A program made the translations under genes and the position numbers. From JBEICQ01 sp040383885 (GTDB taxonomy: Bacteria > Bacteroidota > Bacteroidia > UBA4408): a DNA stretch of 10,281 nt. The notes beneath the pieces are model-generated. The model was not told where the DNA came from. It made no database searches and saw only the letters and a program-made list of their open reading frames with translations. The DNA lies in the NCBI GenBank assembly GCA_040383885.1, contig JBEICQ010000072.1, positions 1 to 10,281 on the forward strand, written 5' to 3'. The number at the start of each line of letters is the position of its first letter. Position 1 is the first letter of the stretch. This document shows, one piece after another, positions 1-8,063 of the stretch.

Positions 1-11
1 GACACAAGTAA

Positions 12-56
12 AGAAAAAAAATACCCGACAAAATGGGTTTCATCCTTTTGTCGGGT
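12..56 (-). terminator. Rho-independent terminator after the beta-barrel gene
   Basis: A perfect 11-bp inverted repeat (23-33 ACCCGACAAAA and 46-56 TTTTGTCGGGT) encloses a 12-base loop. Read on the minus strand, the stem is followed at once by ATTTTTTTCTT (positions 22-12), a typical U tract. It starts 30 bases beyond the stop codon of the outer membrane protein gene, so it should end the whole leftward run of genes. On the plus strand no T tract follows the stem, so it looks one-directional. Confidence 0.9.
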
Positions 57-85
57 GGGAGAGTAAAGAGGTTGTAATCAGGAAA

Positions 86-835
86 CTATTTTCCGTCCCA
101 AAGCTTCATGCCAAGGGTCAGAAAAATGCTGATGGCGCTGTTTCTTACTGGCTTGGGTTCGATGGTTCCGCTATTTAGATAAACCGCAGGATTCTCTCTT
201 AAATCCACCAGTCCAAAGTTGTAGCGAGCATCTAAACCGATGTAGTATTTGTTTTGAATACAATAGGATACGCCTGCTCCTGCCACCACACTGAAGTCAA
301 CTTTGTTGTAGGAGATTGTATTGTTGGTTCTTAGCTCACTGCTAAACGAGGTATCACGACCATTAAGCAATCCGTTGCTGGAAGTATTGGTGAGAAGACT
401 GGTATAATGTGCTGCCATTCCGGAAATACCCAAACCAACATAGGGATTCAGGTTGGAAGAATCACCAAGAATATGGTAGTTAATCATCAGGGGCATTTCA
501 AAATACCTGAAATCCTGACGGTAATTTTTGGAAACCCTTAAGCCGGAAGCGAGTGTATCAGAAGTGCTGTATTTACCACCGCGTACATTGTTGAGAACAT
601 CAAAAGAAACAGACAATTTGTTGTTGACTGCGTATTTAATAAAAATGCCACCGCCTGTTCCGTTTGTTCCGCCTTCTTTTTTACCACCGGCAACATTCGT
701 CTCTAGTCCACTCATGTTGGCCATGGTATAGGATCCGCGAACACCGAAGGTAAATCCTTGTGCGGACACATTTCCGACACCTAAAGCGGTGAGGCATAAA
801 AGAAGCAATGGTTTTTTCATGTTTTTACTATTCAT
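86..835 (-). CDS. Small outer membrane beta-barrel protein (porin-family/PorT-like)
   Basis: Probable outer membrane protein of 249 residues; the exact role is unknown. The N-terminus has a lysine pair, a leucine-rich core (PLLLLCLTALGVG) and a VSA-Q signal peptidase I-type site near residue 25. The rest alternates aromatic/hydrophobic and polar residues with glycine-rich turns (FTFGVRGSY, DVLNNVRGG, YVGLGISG, YYIGLDARYNFGL) and ends in a strand finishing LGMKLWDGK. This is the pattern of the 8-10-strand 'outer membrane protein beta-barrel' families common in Bacteroidota. The start is uncertain: Met1 at 835 and Met6 at 820 both lead directly into the signal peptide, and Met6 gives the more usual MKKPLLLL start. 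It lies 30 bases after the protease gene and before a strong terminator, so it is probably the last cistron. Closely related proteins are often annotated only as porin family or PorT; nothing here ties it specifically to type IX secretion. Confidence 0.8.
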   Translation of the reverse strand: MNSKNMKKPLLLLCLTALGVGNVSAQGFTFGVRGSYTMANMSGLETNVAGGKKEGGTNGTGGGIFIKYAVNNKLSVSFDVLNNVRGGKYSTSDTLASGLRVSKNYRQDFRYFEMPLMINYHILGDSSNLNPYVGLGISGMAAHYTSLLTNTSSNGLLNGRDTSFSSELRTNNTISYNKVDFSVVAGAGVSYCIQNKYYIGLDARYNFGLVDLRENPAVYLNSGTIEPKPVRNSAISIFLTLGMKLWDGK

Positions 836-865
836 ATATGCAAAGAAACAATTTTTTATGAAATA

Positions 866-3589
866 TCAGAAGCCCTGTTGTATTTTGATAAATCTCCTGT
901 ATTCCCATGTATTTCCGTCGTGTAAGCCAATCAGGTAAGAACCCGGCTTGAGCAAAGAAATGTTGGCTTCATTCTCGCCATTTCCGGACATTAGGGTAAG
1001 GCCGTCAAGCGTGATGATGCTGTAGTTCTTGCAGGATTTGGGTAAAAATAGCCTGTCGCTGGCCGGATTGGGATACATTCTTTCCGGGAAGCTTTTTGCA
1101 GAGGTAGTATAAGTGATTAAGCCATTGTATTGGATATCTGCTGCATCAGCAGCATTTTGTAGTCCTGTGGCATTAACACCTGCGAGTATGGCAAATGCAA
1201 TGCTCACACTGTCCTGTGAAGCCAGCATAAAAGGTCCGGCGCTCACCGCATGTCCAACATCATTTCCTGTACCGCTCAGGCCCGCAGAGGGTCTGTTGTT
1301 AGACATAACAAACAACTTTTCCTGTTCCGAAAATCCATCACCAAGATTCACACCTCCGTTTCCGCCCGAAACAAGATCAATGGCATAATGATGAAAAGTT
1401 TGTGAGGAGAGCAGTTTGATACCCGCATACAAACCTCCTGTTTCATTACTGAAGGCAACACCCATTTTTCTGTTATTGTCTGTTTGTATGCTGTTCAATG
1501 CATAATTCATGATATCCCAATCTGCAAAAAGACCTGCGTAAAGAGAGTCATAGTTGTTTGTACCATCGTTTCTAAAGGTATACTCAAGGATAACATAGCC
1601 GTTATTGGCAGGATCACTCCAGGCAAAGGCCTGTTGACGAACGCTGATACCGAGCGAAACGGTTCCGGCACCTGAATCATCAAATGTTCCTTTCACATCA
1701 AAGTCTGATACCACCGAAGGTTCTGTGCGAGTAACCGTTTGTACGGAGTTCCAATCAGCATCGGCTGTGCCCGAAGAACTGCGGATCCTGTTCATTACCC
1801 GACCATCTGAACTACCTAACATCAGTCCGCCTTCATAGAGCAAACTGGGTGAACCATTCAAAGTAACTCCGATGCCCAGAGGTTGTGAAAATGAATTGTA
1901 TCCAAACAATCCTTTACTGGCAACAGATATTCCCAAACTATTCACTTGTATGTTGATGTAATCTACATTCACAATAACCTTTGCATACTCTCTGTCAAGG
2001 TATCCATTGGCGTCAGTGATGACATATTTAAGCAATGCCTCGTGATTGATAGGTGCACCCGGAAGGATTCTCAATCGAAACAATTGATTCAGATTGATGC
2101 AAGTATCCTGGCTGCCGGGACTTCCTGCATTGAAAACACTGTCGATGATTTCTACAAAACCCGACATGGAACGAAGCACGATACTGAGTCCTGAGCTTGA
2201 ATCGAGATCATTTACAAAAGCACATTGCAGTTGCAGCGTATCTCCTTCTTCAAATACATTGTCTGCATTGTCTGAAAATTGTTCAGAAAGCAACCTCAAT
2301 GAGGGTCCGGGGTTTGTTTGCAGCGACCGAAGAAGATTCACCCTTCCTCTTCCCAGAAATCCTGATGCCGGTGCATTACCCGGAATGGTATCGATATTGT
2401 CGCAGCCATTTTTTATCCTTGCAGCCCATTGCATGGGGCCCTCTTGTGGAAAATAAGAGGCAACGATGCCTGCACATCCGGAAACGGCAGGAGCAGACAT
2501 CGAAGTTCCGGATGAAGCTGTGTACACATTTCCGTTCCATGTAGAATAGATGTTCTCCCCGGGAGCACACACATCCACACGGGTTCCGAAATTAGAGAGT
2601 GTCCACTTTGTATCTGTTTGGTTGGTGGCGGCCACACTCAGCACTTCTCTGTAACTCGCAGGATAAAAGTCCCGCAAAACTCCATTGTTTCCGGCTGAGG
2701 CAATCACAAGTGATTGTTTTTCATAAGTTGCATAGGATACCACATCCTGACCATACTCTCCACCCGACATGCTTCCCCAGCTGCAATTGATGATTTTGCA
2801 ACCATGATCGGCTGCGTAGATAATCCCGTCATAGGCGCTCGTGAGCACACCAAAGGAATCTGCTATTTTGATGGGAAGTAGTTTGCAACGAAATCCGGTT
2901 CCTGCAATGCCAATGGTATTGTTTGTAACTGCACCTGCAATGCCGGCTACATGCACACCATGGTAGCAAGTGGCACAAGGGTCTGAACCCGGATTGTTAT
3001 CATTCATCGAACAATCCCAACCTCTGAAGTTGTCGATGTAACCGTCATTATCATTGTCAATGCCATCAGGCATATCGTTGTAATTGATTTTTACACTGCC
3101 TGCCAAATCTTCATGCGAAAACTCAAACCCTGTATCCGTAATGCCTATCACAATGTTTGTGTCTCCCTGAGAGATGTCCCAACCCTCAAACATTTTCATC
3201 AGTCCAAGATGATATTGCTGAGCAATGGAGGGATCATCCGGATTAAAGCAGGACTTTACCATGGGGACGGGTTCAACCACATCAAAATAACCGGTTTTAA
3301 GGAGTTGCTTTTGCGCATCAATCAGATTTTTACCCGGATTGAGTTGAATTTTATACCACCTCGAAAGTTGCTGAGCATACATCCCTCTTGCATTCGATTT
3401 TTCAGGATGCTTTGGTGTAATCGCAAGAACAAAATCATCCTGCATGTTTCCCTGTATGAGAGAGGAAAAATCTGCAGAAATATTCTTCTTTAATTTTGCA
3501 TGCAGGGCATCCGGAAGGTTATCTGCAAAATTATTTTGTATGGTCACACACAGAAAAAAAAGGAGAATAACGAGGTTTGATTTCTTCAT
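866..3589 (-). CDS. Secreted S8 (subtilisin-like) serine protease with type IX secretion C-terminal domain
   Basis: A 907-residue exported endopeptidase. A signal peptide covers about residues 1-22 (hydrophobic NLVILLFFLCVTI). A propeptide-like region runs to about 120. The peptidase S8 domain spans about 125-425: catalytic Asp152 in ITDTG, His210 in HGVHVAG, oxyanion Asn301 in SAGNNG and Ser363 in SGTSMSAP. An Asp/Asn-rich insertion (about 178-187, DNDNDGYIDN) resembles a calcium-binding loop and is common in Bacteroidota subtilases. Residues 430-830 hold beta-rich segments without a family I can name with certainty; the first part resembles CARDB/Ig-like folds. The last 69 or so residues begin YPNPASDRL (839-847) and match the Por secretion system tail, so the protein is likely exported by type IX secretion and anchored or released at the surface. 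All catalytic residues are present. Its ATG overlaps the tilS stop as ATGA, suggesting translational coupling. Substrate unknown. Confidence 0.93.
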   Translation of the reverse strand: MKKSNLVILLFFLCVTIQNNFADNLPDALHAKLKKNISADFSSLIQGNMQDDFVLAITPKHPEKSNARGMYAQQLSRWYKIQLNPGKNLIDAQKQLLKTGYFDVVEPVPMVKSCFNPDDPSIAQQYHLGLMKMFEGWDISQGDTNIVIGITDTGFEFSHEDLAGSVKINYNDMPDGIDNDNDGYIDNFRGWDCSMNDNNPGSDPCATCYHGVHVAGIAGAVTNNTIGIAGTGFRCKLLPIKIADSFGVLTSAYDGIIYAADHGCKIINCSWGSMSGGEYGQDVVSYATYEKQSLVIASAGNNGVLRDFYPASYREVLSVAATNQTDTKWTLSNFGTRVDVCAPGENIYSTWNGNVYTASSGTSMSAPAVSGCAGIVASYFPQEGPMQWAARIKNGCDNIDTIPGNAPASGFLGRGRVNLLRSLQTNPGPSLRLLSEQFSDNADNVFEEGDTLQLQCAFVNDLDSSSGLSIVLRSMSGFVEIIDSVFNAGSPGSQDTCINLNQLFRLRILPGAPINHEALLKYVITDANGYLDREYAKVIVNVDYINIQVNSLGISVASKGLFGYNSFSQPLGIGVTLNGSPSLLYEGGLMLGSSDGRVMNRIRSSSGTADADWNSVQTVTRTEPSVVSDFDVKGTFDDSGAGTVSLGISVRQQAFAWSDPANNGYVILEYTFRNDGTNNYDSLYAGLFADWDIMNYALNSIQTDNNRKMGVAFSNETGGLYAGIKLLSSQTFHHYAIDLVSGGNGGVNLGDGFSEQEKLFVMSNNRPSAGLSGTGNDVGHAVSAGPFMLASQDSVSIAFAILAGVNATGLQNAADAADIQYNGLITYTTSAKSFPERMYPNPASDRLFLPKSCKNYSIITLDGLTLMSGNGENEANISLLKPGSYLIGLHDGNTWEYRRFIKIQQGF

Positions 3590-4932
3590 GTCTTTTTTAT
3601 TTGAATTAGTAATTGGTTCCTTTCATCTTCCGGGGCCAGTGCCCTTCGGTCATTTCTTAAAAAGGGTATCGAGAGGATTTGATTTTCTTTGCAAAGCAGG
3701 GGCAGTCTGTTTCTTGTAAACGGGTCTATTCCCAGGTTGATAAAAAAATCGCTCAACAATACTTTCCCTTTTCCTTTTTCCGGATAAAAGTAGTCTCCCT
3801 TTTTCCATGGTCTTATTTCCAGAGGAAAAGAAACTTTTTGGATGTCTAAGGAAATCATCCAGCTTTGATCCTGTTCCTTTAATATTTTGTTTTTTGAGAC
3901 GACTCTGAACTGATAGTTTCCGAGCAAAAGTGGTTCCTGTGCTGATTGCCATAACACTGAAACAAATGTATGTTCCTCTTGTTCATGAATCAAGCATCCC
4001 CTGTACAAGAGGTTTTTCCGGCCCTTTAAGTTCCAGCTTTTTCCACTGGTTTTATTTTTCAGTGCAGTTTGAATCTCCTCTGATTGAGTGGAATTGAATC
4101 CAAGATGATGCAGGAAACCCGCAATCAGGTATGCATTGCCCTTGTAATGCCGTGCAAATGCTTCCAGCCTGATGCCACTATTGATTTCATCCCTGAATGA
4201 AAATCGCTCCAGGCACTCAGTAAACCATTTTTCCTCCACCACTGAAGTGGTTCTCAGGGCATGCAGTGTATGCATAAGACCTTTAAGGTAGTCAGGTTGC
4301 TTCTCAGCAATAAGTGGAAAAATACTGTTCCGAAAAAAATTCCGCATGTATTTCTCTTCATTGTTGCTGCTGTCTTCGCAAAAGGGGATCTTCTGCGCTT
4401 TGGCAAATGTTTTGATTTCTGAGGAGGTGAAATGAAGAAGAGGTCTGATCATCCGGTTGTTTTCGTGAAGCATGCTACTCAAAGCTTTTGAACCTGCTCC
4501 TCTGAAAGCAAAAAGCAAAAAACTCTCTGCAAGGTCATCGGCATGATGAGCCGTGAGCAAATGGGTATACCTGTATTTCTTTAGCAATGACTGAAAAAAA
4601 TCATACCTGATGTCTCTTGCCTTTTGCTGGACATTCCCGGGTTTTTCCTCCATCTTTTTCCCGGCATTCAGCAGGTGTAATTTTATTTCGTTTTGCTTAC
4701 AATAGTTTTCTACCAGCAGTTGATCTCTGTCTGATTCCTCGCCTCTCAGTTTATAGTTTACATGTGCCGCCGATACAGGCAGTCCGGATTTGTTCATCAG
4801 ATGTAGCAGCACCATGCTGTCTGCACCACCACTCACGGCCACAAGAAAATGGGCATCGATCAGATGTCCCCCCAGACAATGAACCAGGTTCGCGGGATCT
4901 GTAAAATTTTCTAGGCCGGTTTTTTTCTTCAC
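3586..4932 (-). CDS. tilS: tRNA(Ile)-lysidine synthase
   Basis: Cytoplasmic enzyme that uses ATP and lysine to convert C34 of the CAU-anticodon tRNA(Ile) to lysidine, letting it read AUA and be charged with isoleucine; essential in most bacteria. At 448 residues it has the usual family length. The N-terminal PP-loop ATPase domain shows SGGADS at 34-39, HVNYKLRGEES at 57-67, TAHHADDLAE at 127-136 and the EDSSN...YMRNFFRN block at about 186-202. The C-terminal TilS domain shows IRPWKKGDYFYP at 373-384 followed by LSDFF. The start is GTG at 4932; no in-frame ATG lies just upstream, and about 33 residues before the P-loop is normal. A TATCTTTG -7 element lies 38-45 bases upstream. The gene is followed with ATGA overlap by the protease gene. 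An out-of-frame 8-codon ORF ends exactly across the GTG (see findings). Confidence 0.95.
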   Translation of the reverse strand: MKKKTGLENFTDPANLVHCLGGHLIDAHFLVAVSGGADSMVLLHLMNKSGLPVSAAHVNYKLRGEESDRDQLLVENYCKQNEIKLHLLNAGKKMEEKPGNVQQKARDIRYDFFQSLLKKYRYTHLLTAHHADDLAESFLLFAFRGAGSKALSSMLHENNRMIRPLLHFTSSEIKTFAKAQKIPFCEDSSNNEEKYMRNFFRNSIFPLIAEKQPDYLKGLMHTLHALRTTSVVEEKWFTECLERFSFRDEINSGIRLEAFARHYKGNAYLIAGFLHHLGFNSTQSEEIQTALKNKTSGKSWNLKGRKNLLYRGCLIHEQEEHTFVSVLWQSAQEPLLLGNYQFRVVSKNKILKEQDQSWMISLDIQKVSFPLEIRPWKKGDYFYPEKGKGKVLLSDFFINLGIDPFTRNRLPLLCKENQILSIPFLRNDRRALAPEDERNQLLIQIKKT

Positions 4933-4955
4933 TTGAATAATTTTTTGCAGATCAT
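4929..4955 (-). CDS. Possible 8-codon leader ORF before tilS
   Basis: An ATG at 4955 opens an ORF encoding MICKKLFK, and its TGA stop (4931-4929) overlaps the tilS GTG start as GTGA. It lies just downstream of the predicted transcription start. Such an overlap would let ribosomes terminating on the leader reinitiate on tilS. It is too short to judge by codon use and could be chance in an AT-rich leader. Another reading is that the true N-terminus was shifted by an indel. Confidence 0.25.
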   Translation of the reverse strand: MICKKLFK

Positions 4956-4969
4956 TTTTAAGCCGCGCG

Positions 4970-4977
4970 CAAAGATA
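4970..4977 (-). promoter_or_regulatory. Candidate Bacteroidota -7 promoter element for tilS
   Basis: On the minus strand the bases read TATCTTTG, an exact fit to the Bacteroidota primary sigma factor -7 consensus TAnnTTTG. It sits in the 115-base gap between the SpoIID-family gene and tilS, 38-45 bases upstream of the GTG start, which would give a leader of about 30 bases. No good TTTG -33 element is seen 19-20 bases upstream; that stretch reads close to CCATCCAAC. So this is a half-supported promoter. If real, tilS, the protease and the beta-barrel gene form a unit separate from the purQ-lpxB side. Confidence 0.5.
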
Positions 4978-5047
4978 AATATTCGTCTAGTTGGATGGAT
5001 CTTTTCTTTTATACATCACTATACAGCATGAGGATATACCTGCTGAA

Positions 5048-6199
5048 TTATTCGTTTTCCTGCATAAAAAATAAGATTTTATCCATTGGTAGGATGGCTA
5101 CATGCGAATAATAGAAGTGAATAATTTCAAATGCTGAGTAACCTTTTTTTGCCATATTGATTGCCCCTTCCTGACACAGTCCTATGCCATGGCCAAATCC
5201 TCTTCCATGAAGCACTATTTTATCTCCATTTAATTGTACTGTGAAAAAAGCGGACTTAAGATTCAAATCACTTCTGATTTCTTTTAATGGAATTTTTTTC
5301 TTGTCAACAATAACATAGGGGATGCGCTTTTTTTCATCGTTGTCAAACAGGTTAAGCAGCGTTCCTGTATCTCTCACAGAGGTTTTAAGCTTCAGGTAGC
5401 CAAGCCATTTTTCACTGCTAATTTCCTTGGTCCATTTTGCATTTTTTGATTGCAGACAAAAACTATCTGTGATGGATTTTAATCCATCGGCTTCATTGTT
5501 CCAAACATCTTTTGAATCACAAGTCTCACCGCCGCAATTGCTATGAAAAGCAGCAGTTATGAGTTCCATCTTTTCGGAGGTTACAACCAGCCCTTCCGTA
5601 GATTCAACTGCTTTTTTTACTTCTCCGTTTCCCGCGGGTACTCCTTTGTAAACCTGACAATGCTCCTTGTCGCAAAGATTAAATCCTTCTGTTTCATGTC
5701 TACGCATATGGCCGAGTGCATAGGTTCTACACAAGATGGCCTGCACCTTGTAAAACTCCTGGGGCATCATCATGCCGGCTTCTGCTTCTACCACTCCCGG
5801 CAGGTATTCTTCGAGTGAGAGGGTGTTAATAATGCGCAGGTAACAATAGTGAGGTTTCAGCTGGATAATACCCGGATAAATCCCTGCACGGGCATCAAAT
5901 CCGGTTGCTTTTATCTTGCTGGCGCCCCGCGATTCTTGTTCAAATGAGATATTGCCAAACTTACCAATGGTATCCAGCTCGCAGACCAGAATCAGCGAAT
6001 CTTCAACGACCTGAATCTGAAAAAATACATTTGGCGGAAAACCTGACAGATTTTTGTCATCCGCATGAATTAAAAATGCTCCATTGGTAGGAAAAACTTC
6101 TACTGACTGGAGTTTTTCCAGTGGCATTACCCTTATGGATATCCCTTTAACAGCAAGAGAAAACAGTGTAAAAAGAAGGGTAATTTTATAAACTGACAT
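5048..6199 (-). CDS. SpoIID/LytB domain protein (putative peptidoglycan lytic transglycosylase)
   Basis: A 383-residue exported protein with an N-terminal hydrophobic segment (about 5-20, ITLLFTLFSLAVKGI) that is probably a signal peptide. The SpoIID domain follows: SLEEYLPGVVEAEAG at 128-142, where Glu140 aligns by eye with the catalytic Glu of SpoIID (the E of VVASE); QAILCRTYAL at 153-162; AFHSNCGGET at 217-226; and the C-terminal HGRGFGHGIGL at 331-341 with QEGA. In Bacillus and Clostridioides the family cleaves denuded glycan strands during engulfment; in this non-sporulating Gram-negative lineage it most likely trims peptidoglycan in the periplasm. Cys176, Cys181, His219, Cys222 and Cys227 could include metal ligands, as zinc was found in a clostridial homologue; which ones is inference. 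It starts 6 bases after the lpxB stop, so the two are probably co-transcribed. Confidence 0.88.
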   Translation of the reverse strand: MSVYKITLLFTLFSLAVKGISIRVMPLEKLQSVEVFPTNGAFLIHADDKNLSGFPPNVFFQIQVVEDSLILVCELDTIGKFGNISFEQESRGASKIKATGFDARAGIYPGIIQLKPHYCYLRIINTLSLEEYLPGVVEAEAGMMMPQEFYKVQAILCRTYALGHMRRHETEGFNLCDKEHCQVYKGVPAGNGEVKKAVESTEGLVVTSEKMELITAAFHSNCGGETCDSKDVWNNEADGLKSITDSFCLQSKNAKWTKEISSEKWLGYLKLKTSVRDTGTLLNLFDNDEKKRIPYVIVDKKKIPLKEIRSDLNLKSAFFTVQLNGDKIVLHGRGFGHGIGLCQEGAINMAKKGYSAFEIIHFYYSHVAILPMDKILFFMQENE

Positions 6200-6205
6200 G
6201 CCCGC

Positions 6206-7318
6206 TTAGTACACACCCTTTTTTCTTGAGAATTTATCTATCACTATTCTTGCCGCACGGGAGGAAGCACCGCTGCTTCCCAATTTTTCAATGAGTTTAT
6301 CATATTGTTCAAGCATTATCTGGCGTGCCTTCCATGACTCTATTTCCCTGAGTGATTCCTTTAGTGTGTTTACAGTCAATGCATCCTGGATGAGTTCCTT
6401 TACAACAGTTGTTTCCATGATCAGATTAACCAGCGAGATATAAGGAATCTTCACAAGATTTTTGGCCAGGAGGTAGGACAGGCGATTTCCTTTGTAACAA
6501 ACTACCTGGGGTACTTTAAACAAGGCAGTTTCCAGGGTAGCAGTTCCGGAAGTAACCGCTGCCAATGTAGCCATGCTTAAGAGTTCATAGGTTTTACCGA
6601 ATTGGATTTCTGCATGATGGTTTTTTAAAAAGGGTGCATAAAATTCCGGGTTGATGGCGGGTGCACCTGCAATCACGATGCTGTATTCGGTGAAACTTTC
6701 AGAAGCTTTGAGCATCAGCGGGAGCATTTTCCGAATCTCCTGTTTTCTGCTACCCGGAAGGAGCGCAAGTATAGGTTTGTCGGTGTGCCTTTTTTCAGTT
6801 TTCTTTTCACGAAATTGAGCAATGGCATCCAGCAAAGGATGTCCAACATACTCCACAGGAAAATCATATCCTGCGTAAAACTTTTTTTCGAAAGGAAGAA
6901 TCACCAACATTTTGTCTACCACCTCCCTGATAATTTTCACCCTTGATGATTTCCATGCCCATACCTGAGGTGATATGTAATAAACTACAGGAAAACCTTT
7001 GCTCTTTATAAATTTTGCCATCCGCAGATTGAAGCCGGGATAGTCAATCAACACTACGCCATGCGGACGGTATGCGACAATGTCTTTTTTGCAAAATGCC
7101 AATAATTTTCGGATGGTTTGAAGATTGTTTACGACTTCCCAAAACCCCATGAAAGCCAGGTTTCTGATATGAATTACCTCATAGGCTCCTGCTTCTTTCA
7201 TCAAATCGCCTCCCCATGCCCTGAACTCCGCCTTGGGATCCAGCTTGATGATTTCTTTGATCAGATTCGAGCCATGTAAATCACCTGAAGCTTCCCCTGC
7301 TATGATATAATATTTCAT
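6206..7318 (-). CDS. lpxB: Lipid-A-disaccharide synthase
   Basis: Glycosyltransferase of family GT19 that joins UDP-2,3-diacylglucosamine and 2,3-diacylglucosamine 1-phosphate (lipid X) into the beta-1,6 disaccharide of lipid A, acting at the inner face of the inner membrane. The 370-residue length is typical. Family blocks are all present: AGEASGDLHG at 7-16, the ISPQVWAWK block at 115-123, LPFE at 141-144, VGHPLLD at 158-164, LLPGSRKQEI at 186-195 and the SGTATLE nucleotide-sugar loop at 257-263. It shows that the host makes lipid A. The ATG at 7318 lies 20 bases after purQ, and the stop is 6 bases before the SpoIID-family gene. lpxB beside a SpoIID-domain gene fits a small envelope-building unit. 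Confidence 0.97.
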   Translation of the reverse strand: MKYYIIAGEASGDLHGSNLIKEIIKLDPKAEFRAWGGDLMKEAGAYEVIHIRNLAFMGFWEVVNNLQTIRKLLAFCKKDIVAYRPHGVVLIDYPGFNLRMAKFIKSKGFPVVYYISPQVWAWKSSRVKIIREVVDKMLVILPFEKKFYAGYDFPVEYVGHPLLDAIAQFREKKTEKRHTDKPILALLPGSRKQEIRKMLPLMLKASESFTEYSIVIAGAPAINPEFYAPFLKNHHAEIQFGKTYELLSMATLAAVTSGTATLETALFKVPQVVCYKGNRLSYLLAKNLVKIPYISLVNLIMETTVVKELIQDALTVNTLKESLREIESWKARQIMLEQYDKLIEKLGSSGASSRAARIVIDKFSRKKGVY

Positions 7319-7338
7319 AATTGAGTTTCAAAATAGTT

Positions 7339-8040
7339 CTATTTATGCAATTGCGCGACCATTTTTTCAAATCCTTTAAAAAGTAATCTGCCATCAGTAT
7401 TTCCACTCTCTGCCATACCCGCTCTCTCAGGATGTGGCATCATTCCGAACACATTTTTTGTTGCGTTACAGATGCCTGCTATGTTAAACAGTGATCCATT
7501 CGGATTTGAGGATGTACTCTCTTCTCCGTTTGCATCGCAATAGGTAAGTATAATCTGTTGGTTTTTCTGCATTTCCCCGATTGTTTTTTCATCTGCATAA
7601 AACCGACCCTCCCCATGCGCAATTGGTATTTTAAGGATTTTACCTTCGGGCACTCCTGATGTAAATGGATTGTTTCCGGTATGGGTTTTTAGCCAAACAT
7701 TTTTGCAGATAAACTTATTGGAGGTATTATGAAGCAAGGCTCCCGGAAGGAGGTGAGACTCACAAAGAATCTGAAAACCGTTGCAAATGCCAATGACCAC
7801 ACCCCCATCAGTGGCATGTTTGGTAACCGCATCCATGATAGGCGAGAATCTTGCAATAGCACCGCTTCTTAAATAATCTCCGTAAGAGAAGCCACCGGGC
7901 AAAATAAGCACATCGCAACCTTTTAAGTCTTTTTCTTTATGCCAAAGAACCTCTGCCTCGAATCCCATGATGCGGGAAAGGAAATAAATCATGTCCTGAT
8001 CGCAATTGGAGCCCGGAAATTGAATGATACCGAATTTCAT
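7339..8040 (-). CDS. purQ: Phosphoribosylformylglycinamidine synthase, glutaminase subunit
   Basis: Class I glutamine amidotransferase subunit (233 residues, full length) that releases ammonia from glutamine for step four of purine synthesis, FGAR to FGAM, working with PurL and PurS. The N-terminus reads FGIIQFPGSNCDQD. The oxyanion loop is LPGGFSYGDYLRSGA (47-61). The nucleophile is Cys86 in GICNGFQ, and His203 and Glu205 in MPHPER complete the triad. HGEGRFY at 142-148 is a PurQ hallmark separating it from other amidotransferases. This is the three-subunit form, so separate small PurL and PurS genes should lie elsewhere; neither is in the window. Start ATG at 8040, 23 bases after the small membrane protein gene. 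Confidence 0.96.
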   Translation of the reverse strand: MKFGIIQFPGSNCDQDMIYFLSRIMGFEAEVLWHKEKDLKGCDVLILPGGFSYGDYLRSGAIARFSPIMDAVTKHATDGGVVIGICNGFQILCESHLLPGALLHNTSNKFICKNVWLKTHTGNNPFTSGVPEGKILKIPIAHGEGRFYADEKTIGEMQKNQQIILTYCDANGEESTSSNPNGSLFNIAGICNATKNVFGMMPHPERAGMAESGNTDGRLLFKGFEKMVAQLHK

Positions 8041-8063
8041 GTGTATAAATATGTTTTCGATTT

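Noticed and set aside
841..848. TTTCTTTG (minus strand) as a promoter for the beta-barrel gene
   Set aside because: It misses the key A of TAnnTTTG and has no TTTG at the right distance; the gene is more simply explained as co-transcribed with the protease. If it were real, Met6 would be the better start.
2941..2965. HGVH instead of HGTH in the protease as a sign of inactivation
   Set aside because: The catalytic His is the first one and is intact, as are Asp152, Asn301 and Ser363. As far as I recall, HGVH is also seen in other Bacteroidota subtilases.
5024..5045. Hairpin CAGCA/TGCTG just after the SpoIID-family stop as a terminator
   Set aside because: The stem is only 5 bp with a 12-base loop, and no T tract follows on the minus strand, so it is not a credible rho-independent terminator.
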